38,340 bases of DNA, taken from RGIG9060 sp036307825. GTDB taxonomy: Bacteria; Spirochaetota; Spirochaetia; Treponematales; Treponemataceae. Below the pieces are notes generated by a model. The model was not told the DNA's origin and did no database searches. It worked only from the letters and a program-made list of their open reading frames with translations. The stretch spans positions 1-38,340 of the forward strand of contig JAXJWW010000081.1 of the NCBI GenBank assembly GCA_036307825.1, given 5' to 3'. The position numbers were made by a program, and so were the translations under genes. Shown here piece after piece: positions 33,412 to 38,340 of this stretch. Within the stretch, counting starts at the first letter, position 1, and the number at the start of each line of letters is the position of its first letter.

Positions 33412-33612
33412 CTCAGAAAAAAATAAAAAAACACTCCGGTTTCGCTTCGCTCAAATGTCGTATTTTTTCCTTTTTTTCTTACAGTTAATAATGCTCACTT
33501 ATTTCATAAACATAAGTAAGGAAAAGTTTGCAACGCAAACTTAAAATATTAAACACTTCGGTTCCTTATGGAGTGTTTAGTAGGTAATGCTACGCATTAC
33601 CTACTAAACACA
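33412..33612 (-). repeat. Composite hairpin element, copy 3 (fabZ-fabV gap, overlapping the fabZ 3' end)
   Basis: In transcription order: Ha, a perfect 18-bp stem with loop GTA (33612-33595 with 33591-33574) spanning the fabZ stop. Hb, AAACACT/AGTGTTT (33578-33572 with 33557-33551), which shares bases with Ha and so competes with it. H2, AAGTTTGC-GTT-GCAAACTT (33542-33524), the same core as in copies 1 and 2. H3-like, CTTACTTAT/ATAAGTGAG (about 33519-33496). H4-like, AAAAAATAC/GTGTTTTTT with a T-run after it, resembling a terminator. Less regular than copies 1 and 2. Confidence 0.7.
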
Positions 33613-34018
33613 TCCACTCTGCTTCGGCACAGAGTTCTTCGCCTACGAAGGCTTTTCCTGATTGTTTTATCATTTTTGGAGAAACGCGAAGATTTGTTAT
33701 TTCCATTCTCACTTTGTCGTTAGGGCGAACTTGATTTCGGAATTTAACTTTATCAACTGTTGCCAAGAAAAATAAAGAACCTTCTGCAAAAGTTTTTTGA
33801 TAACTTAAAGCAGCTCCTCCAGCTTGAGCCATTGTTTCCACAAGAATAACACCAGGAACAACTGGATATTCTGGAAAATGTCCTTTGAAGAAAAATTCAT
33901 CTTCTGTAAAAATATGTTCACTAACACTTCCATTTGCATCTGCACTGATAATTTCGTCCACAAACAAAAATGGTTTTCTGTGTGGTAATAATGATTCAAT
34001 ATCTTTTGTTAAACTCAT
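33590..34018 (-). CDS. fabZ: 3-hydroxyacyl-ACP dehydratase
   Basis: 142 residues, hot-dog fold. LLPHRKPFLFVDEI opens the family pattern. Catalytic H47 lies in FKGHFPEYPVVPGV, and E61 in LVETMAQAGG. It dehydrates 3-hydroxyacyl-ACP to trans-2-enoyl-ACP, the substrate of the reductase encoded next. AAAGGAC before the ATG, 20 bp after fabF. The last six codons (CLVGNA) and the stop are one arm of an 18-bp palindrome, so the repeat appears to have shaped the C-terminus. Two further small hairpins (ACTCTG/CAGAGT, CTTCG/CGAAG) lie inside the last 60 bases of the gene. Confidence 0.94.
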   Translation of the reverse strand: MSLTKDIESLLPHRKPFLFVDEIISADANGSVSEHIFTEDEFFFKGHFPEYPVVPGVILVETMAQAGGAALSYQKTFAEGSLFFLATVDKVKFRNQVRPNDKVRMEITNLRVSPKMIKQSGKAFVGEELCAEAEWMCLVGNA

Positions 34019-34038
34019 TTCAAATCCGTCCTTTTGAT

Positions 34039-35283
34039 TTATTTAATTTTTTTGAAAACTACAACTCCGTTGTGACCACCAAATCCTAATGAACCAGAGG
34101 CAGCACAATCTATATTTCCTTCGACACCTTTATTTGCAACATAATCTAAATCACAGCCACCTTCAATGTCTTGATTTTCAAGGTTGATAGTTGGAGGGAA
34201 AAATCCTTCTTGAATTGCTTTTACACAGAAAATTGCTTCCAATGCACCAGCAGCTCCAAGACAATGTCCTGTCATACTTTTTGTAGAAGAAACTTTCATT
34301 TTATAAGCGTGGTCGCCAAAGGCTTTTTTCAACATAGCAGTTTCTGCTGGGTCATTTATTGGAGTTGAAGTTCCGTGTGCATTGTAATATTGTACATCTT
34401 CTGGTTTTACTTTTGCATCTTCCAAAGCTAAAGTCATTGCTAAAGCTCCACCGTCACCAGATGGATCTGGGCTTGTTAAGTGATAAGCATCGGAAGAACC
34501 GCCGTATCCTGCAAATTCAGCATAGATTTTTGCACCACGAGCTTTTGCATGTTCATATTCTTCAAGAATAAGGATTCCAGCGCCTTCTCCCATTACAAAT
34601 CCACATCTGTCTTTATCAAAAGGACGACTTGCTTTTTCTGGATTATCGTTAAAAGTTGTAGGTAATGTGTGCAAAATCTGGAAACTTGCAATTCCAAATC
34701 CTGTAATTGTAGATTCAGTTCCACCTGCAATACAAACATCACAACGACCACTTCTAATTTGGTCAAGAGCAATACCTAAAGCATCAGTTCCAGAAGCACA
34801 AGCAGTTGCCAAAGTAAAGGATGTTCCGTGGATTCCGTACATCATGCTGATATTTCCAGCTGCTTCATTTGGAATTAACTTTGGAATTGTCATTGGTGGA
34901 AGACGAGATGGTCCAGAAGTAACATATTTTGTAAAAGATTCTTCCCAAGTTTCAAAACCACCAATTCCGTTACCAATCATGATTGAAGTTCTTTTTCCGT
35001 CGATATTTTCTTTTGTAAGTCCTGCATCATTTAAAGCTTGAACAGAAGCGGCAACAGCAAATTGTGTAAAACGAGCCATTTTTCTGGACTCTTTTTTATC
35101 CATCCACATTCCTGGGTCAAAATTTTTTACTTCACCTGCAACTTTACAATCATATTTTTCTGTATCAAACAAAGTGATATTTCCAAGACCACTTTTTCCT
35201 TCTTTTATTCCTTGCCAAGTTTCTTCGAGAGTATTTCCCAAAGAACTAATAGCTCCCATTCCTGTAACAACTACTCTTCTCAT
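34039..35283 (-). CDS. fabF: Beta-ketoacyl-ACP synthase II
   Basis: 414 residues, KAS II. Starts RRVVVTGMGAISSLGN. Nucleophile C162 in TACASGTDALG, the two histidines in YNAHGTSTPIND and STKSMTGHCLGAAGALE, and the closing SLGFGGHNGVVVF are all present. It condenses malonyl-ACP with acyl-ACP. No fabH (initiating KAS III) is in the locus. GGAAGGAA before the ATG, 23 bp after fabG and 20 bp before fabZ. Confidence 0.95.
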   Translation of the reverse strand: MRRVVVTGMGAISSLGNTLEETWQGIKEGKSGLGNITLFDTEKYDCKVAGEVKNFDPGMWMDKKESRKMARFTQFAVAASVQALNDAGLTKENIDGKRTSIMIGNGIGGFETWEESFTKYVTSGPSRLPPMTIPKLIPNEAAGNISMMYGIHGTSFTLATACASGTDALGIALDQIRSGRCDVCIAGGTESTITGFGIASFQILHTLPTTFNDNPEKASRPFDKDRCGFVMGEGAGILILEEYEHAKARGAKIYAEFAGYGGSSDAYHLTSPDPSGDGGALAMTLALEDAKVKPEDVQYYNAHGTSTPINDPAETAMLKKAFGDHAYKMKVSSTKSMTGHCLGAAGALEAIFCVKAIQEGFFPPTINLENQDIEGGCDLDYVANKGVEGNIDCAASGSLGFGGHNGVVVFKKIK

Positions 35284-35306
35284 TTTATCATTCCTTCCTT
35301 TTATTT

Positions 35307-36047
35307 TTATGCGCCCATTCCGCCATCAACACCGATAACTTGAGCAGTTATGTAACTAGACATATCACTTGCTAAAAACAAAGCAGTTTGAGCAATATCT
35401 CTTGTAGAACCAGCTCTTTTCATTGGAATTGTTTCGAGCCAAGTTTTTCTTGCTTCTTCATTTACCGCTTGTGTCATTTCTGTATCAATAAAACCTGGAG
35501 CGATTGCATTTACACGCACTCCACGACCAGCAACTTCTTTTGCCAAACTTTTTGTAAAACCGATAAGACCTGCTTTACTAGCTGAATAATTTACTTGTCC
35601 ACCTTGACCATGAATACCAACGATACTTGTCATGTTGATAATTGAACCACTTCGTTTTCTAATCATATCATTTGAAACAATTTGACTAATCAAAAAGGCA
35701 CTTGTAAGATTTACACGCAAAACATCGTTCCAATCTTCAAGCTTCATTCTAAAAGAAAGTCCATCACGAGTGATTCCTGCATTATTGATAAGAATGTCAA
35801 ATCCACCAGAAATTGATAATGCTTCTTTTACAACAGAAGTTACTTCTTCTGCGTTTCCACAGTCTGCACATATTTCAGTAAATTTTGTGTTATTTTCTAA
35901 AGCATATTGTGTAAGTTCATCTTTACTTGCAGATGTTTTTGAACAAAGTCCGTAAACTTCACAGCCGTTTTCTAAAAATACTTTCACGATTTCTTTCCCG
36001 ATTCCACGAGAAGAACCTGTTATCAATGCCTTTTTACCTTTTAACAT
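35307..36047 (-). CDS. fabG: 3-oxoacyl-ACP reductase
   Basis: 246 residues, short-chain dehydrogenase. TGSSRGIG (10-17) binds NADP(H). NNAG follows at about 88, and the catalytic S141, Y154 and K158 have classic spacing (in INMTS and YSASKAG). It ends GVDGGMGA. It reduces 3-ketoacyl-ACP. The frame is open to 36080, but the ATG at 36047 is the family start. It has GGAGGA upstream and overlaps the fabD stop by 7 bp, so the two are translationally coupled. Confidence 0.95.
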   Translation of the reverse strand: MLKGKKALITGSSRGIGKEIVKVFLENGCEVYGLCSKTSASKDELTQYALENNTKFTEICADCGNAEEVTSVVKEALSISGGFDILINNAGITRDGLSFRMKLEDWNDVLRVNLTSAFLISQIVSNDMIRKRSGSIINMTSIVGIHGQGGQVNYSASKAGLIGFTKSLAKEVAGRGVRVNAIAPGFIDTEMTQAVNEEARKTWLETIPMKRAGSTRDIAQTALFLASDMSSYITAQVIGVDGGMGA

Positions 36048-37000
36048 ATTTCCTCCATCATTTGTTCTAAAGTTCCACATGGTTTACAAACCAAAGTTTC
36101 GCCATAACCAGAATCTCTCCATAATCCTGAAAGTACACTTCCCGGTCCAACTTCAAAAAGTGAATTTTCTTCAGTTGATTTTTCAAAAAGTTCATTTAGG
36201 ATTTTTTCTTCTTCTGTCCATTGAACAGGACAAGTTAAATGTTTTACAGCTAATTTTTTGGCTTCTTCACCAGAAGTGATGATATTTCCACTTACATTTG
36301 AAAGTAAAATTTTTTTAGGATTATTAAATTCTACAGTTTGTAAAACTTTTTCAAATTCAACTCCAGCCTTTTCCATAAGTGGAGAATGAAAAGGACCTGC
36401 TACTTTTAATTTTACAACTCGTCTAGCACCAGAAGCTTTGAAAAGGCTTTCACATTCAGTTAAACCTTCAGCAGTTCCAGACACAACAGTTTGTTTTGGG
36501 CTATTTAAGTTTGCAGGAAAAGCAATTCCTTTTTGTGTAAGTGGTTCGCAAACAGATTTTACTTGTTCAGGAGTTAATCCTAAAACTGCAACCATTCCCG
36601 GAGGATTTCCGTTTGATTGCTCTGTAAGTTCATCGCAAACTTTTTGCATAATTTTGCCACGCTGGGTAACAAGTTTAATTGTATCTTCAAAAGAAAGAAC
36701 ACCAGAATCGTACAAAGCTGGAAATTCTCCCAAACTGAATCCTGCGCAAACATCGCTTTCAATTCCTTTTGATTTTAACGCATGAATCAAAACAATTGAC
36801 GCAACTGTAATTGCAAGTTGACTATTATCACTTCGGGAAAGTTCTAAAAGTTCAGTTTCCCATAAAATTTTTGAAACAGGTTTTTCACTTATTTTTTCAG
36901 CCTGAGTTACAAGATTCATAAGTTTTTCATCATTCAAGCAAAAATCTTTTACCATTCCTTGAAATTGAGCACCTTGCCCCGGAAAAATAAATGCTTTCAT
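36041..37000 (-). CDS. fabD: Malonyl-CoA:ACP transacylase
   Basis: 319 residues. FIFPGQGAQF at the N-terminus, nucleophile S89 in AGFSLGEFPAL (G-F-S-L-G instead of the more usual G-H-S-L-G), QRGKIMQ, and the later catalytic His in VAGPFHSPLM. It loads malonyl groups onto ACP. First gene of the locus, behind a TTGACA promoter, with AAAGGAGG before the ATG. It overlaps fabG by 7 bp. No acpP gene is beside it. Confidence 0.94.
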   Translation of the reverse strand: MKAFIFPGQGAQFQGMVKDFCLNDEKLMNLVTQAEKISEKPVSKILWETELLELSRSDNSQLAITVASIVLIHALKSKGIESDVCAGFSLGEFPALYDSGVLSFEDTIKLVTQRGKIMQKVCDELTEQSNGNPPGMVAVLGLTPEQVKSVCEPLTQKGIAFPANLNSPKQTVVSGTAEGLTECESLFKASGARRVVKLKVAGPFHSPLMEKAGVEFEKVLQTVEFNNPKKILLSNVSGNIITSGEEAKKLAVKHLTCPVQWTEEEKILNELFEKSTEENSLFEVGPGSVLSGLWRDSGYGETLVCKPCGTLEQMMEEIC

Positions 37001-37038
37001 TTTTTACAAAGCCTCCTTTTTATATTTTACCTATATAC

Positions 37039-37066
37039 ATTATGACACTTTTTGTTAGTTTGTCAA
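37039..37066 (-). promoter_or_regulatory. Promoter of the fatty-acid operon
   Basis: Minus strand TTGACA (37066-37061), 16-nt spacer, CATAAT (37044-37039; or ATAATG at 17). It gives a leader of about 30 nt. I see no FapR- or FadR-like palindrome around it. Confidence 0.75.
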
Positions 37067-37117
37067 GTAAAAAAAATAAAAAAAGCGACATAAACCAAAT
37101 TTGATTTACATCGCTTT
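37067..37117 (-). terminator. Terminator after ftsH
   Basis: Minus strand AAAGCGA (37117-37111) with TCGCTTT (37088-37082) plus an inner TAAA/TTTA stem, then T-rich sequence. It separates ftsH from the fab promoter. Confidence 0.8.
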
Positions 37118-37149
37118 CAATATAAAAAAGTTTTTATCTTTTATTGATT

Positions 37150-38340
37150 TTACTCAGAAACATCAACTGCAACAGAATCATCAGTATCTGAAGAAGAATT
37201 TTCTTCATTTTTACTTGATGAATCATTTTCAGAATTTGCCAAAGCTTTTTGGGCAAGATTTGCTTCTGCATTAACAATGTCGTTAAATTCTGCAGCTTCG
37301 ATAGTTTCTTTTTCCAAAAGTCGCTGAGCAATGTATTCCAAAACTTGCATCTTTGATTTTAATAAATCCAAAACACGATTGTAGCGTTCATCCATTACTC
37401 TGGCAATTTCTTCATCAATAAACTGTTGTGTTGTTTCGGCATATTCTCGCACCAAAGATGGCTCTGAAGAACCGTATCCGTAACCACCACCTTGTTTTCC
37501 CAAAGTCATATTTTTGAATTTTTCGCTCATTCCGTATTCAGTTATCATTCTACGGATAATTCCAGTTGCCCTCATAATATCATTTGCAGCCCCTGTAGAA
37601 ACTTCGCCAAAAATAACTTCTTCGGCACCTCGCCCACCTAAAAGACAGTCAACTTCAGCAAGCATTTCTTTTTGTGTTGAAAGGAAACTTTCATCTTCTG
37701 CACGATGAAGTGTATATCCCAAAGCAGAAACACCACGAGGAATAATAGAAATTTTATGCACAGGGTCTGAACCTTCTGTAAAAGCGGCAACCAAAGCATG
37801 ACCAGTTTCGTGATAAGCAACGATTTTTCGTTCACTTTCTTTGATTACACGATTTTTCTTTTGAAGTCCAACCATTGTTTTTTCGATAGCTTCATCAAAA
37901 TCTTGCATTGTAACTTTTTTGCGACCGCAGCGAACTGCAAGCAAAGCCGCTTCGTTTACGATGTTTGCCAAATCAGCGCCTGCAAAACCAGCAGTTGCTC
38001 TTGCCAAAGACTGAAAATCCACATCCTTATCAATTTTTACATTTTTAGAGTGAATTTTAAGAATTGCTTCACGACCTTTAACATCTGGTCTATCAACAAC
38101 AACTTGTCTATCAAAACGCCCCGGACGAAGCAAGGCTGGATCCAAAACATCAGGTCGGTTTGTAGCAGCAAGCAAAATCAAACCTTTTTGGTTATCAAAA
38201 CCATCCATTTCTACAAGAAGTTGGTTCAAAGTTTGTTCTCTCTCGTCGTTTCCACCAAGATTGTTTACACGACTTTTTCCAATGGCATCCAACTCATCAA
38301 TAAAAATGATACATGGCGCTTTTTCACGAGCTTGTTTGAA
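37150..38340 (-). CDS. ftsH: FtsH ATP-dependent zinc metalloprotease, C-terminal part (5' end outside window)
   Basis: 396 codons are visible; the frame runs open through the right edge (FKQAREKAPCIIFIDELDAIG), so the start lies outside. This part has the end of the AAA+ domain: Walker B IIFIDE, the second region of homology with RPDVLDPALLRPGRFDRQ, and then the M41 peptidase with zinc motif HETGH, GGRGAEEVIFGEVSTGAANDIMRAT and the distal metal-binding Asp. FtsH degrades misassembled membrane proteins and some regulators. The tail after about residue 360 of this fragment is low-complexity (Ser, Asn, Asp, Glu), a common variable feature. It lies upstream of the fab operon but has its own terminator. 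Confidence 0.95.
   Translation of the reverse strand, partial: FKQAREKAPCIIFIDELDAIGKSRVNNLGGNDEREQTLNQLLVEMDGFDNQKGLILLAATNRPDVLDPALLRPGRFDRQVVVDRPDVKGREAILKIHSKNVKIDKDVDFQSLARATAGFAGADLANIVNEAALLAVRCGRKKVTMQDFDEAIEKTMVGLQKKNRVIKESERKIVAYHETGHALVAAFTEGSDPVHKISIIPRGVSALGYTLHRAEDESFLSTQKEMLAEVDCLLGGRGAEEVIFGEVSTGAANDIMRATGIIRRMITEYGMSEKFKNMTLGKQGGGYGYGSSEPSLVREYAETTQQFIDEEIARVMDERYNRVLDLLKSKMQVLEYIAQRLLEKETIEAAEFNDIVNAEANLAQKALANSENDSSSKNEENSSSDTDDSVAVDVSE

Overview
The window is AT-rich (by eye about one third G+C), with long A/T homopolymers and codons strongly biased to A or T. The gene set fits a gut or rumen-type Treponema (Spirochaetota): a FabV/Ter-type enoyl reductase inside the fatty-acid operon, relaxed spirochaete lipoboxes, AddAB, and a clpS-clpA-aat cluster. 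This assignment is inference from gene content. All genes look intact except two cut by the window edges (addB on the left, ftsH on the right). I see no transposon, phage or CRISPR array.

Layout. 1-4616: addB (3' end) and addA, recombination/repair, ending in a terminator. 4615-7003: a small unknown gene divergent from a PTS IIA protein, a second unknown gene, and a membrane-anchored lytic transglycosylase. 7159-10277: the rex-serC-serA operon (minus strand), a redox repressor followed by two serine-synthesis enzymes, with two perfect Rex operators upstream of rex. 10311-11677: exodeoxyribonuclease III and a rhomboid-like protein (minus). 11709-15173: clpS-clpA-aat, the adaptor, unfoldase and aminoacyl-transferase of the Leu/Phe N-degron pathway. 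15160-16377: a membrane HD-GYP protein. 16482-16555: tRNA-Ala(GGC). 16607-20715: a GH13 glucanase, a MATE exporter and a DUF4197 lipoprotein. 20787-24996: an ACT-domain protein, two paralogous putative outer-membrane proteins and a surface lipoprotein (all minus). 25179-28226: purD and a convergent acyl-CoA synthetase. 28418-37000: a fatty-acid locus in the order fabD-fabG-fabF-fabZ-fabV-accB-accC-accD-accA (minus), which carries malonyl-CoA synthesis and most of the elongation cycle, but no acpP or fabH. 37150-38340: the 3' part of ftsH.

Two patterns go beyond the gene list. (1) A composite structured element occurs in three gene-to-gene gaps: before the DUF4197 lipoprotein, between accC and accD, and between fabZ and fabV. 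It is a string of hairpins in the same order and the same orientation relative to transcription. It shares the motif AAGTTTGC-NNN-GCAAACTT and a conserved loop, while other stems differ in sequence but keep pairing, and it ends just before the next gene's ribosome-binding site at two of the three loci. It is the best candidate here for something undescribed. (2) Several genes without a Shine-Dalgarno have a -10 box exactly 6 (or 7) nt before the ATG, most with a -35 box at a 17-nt spacing. This predicts leaderless mRNAs starting on the A of the start codon (4615-5016 gene, ptsN, HD-GYP gene, purD; less surely the ACT gene and exoA).
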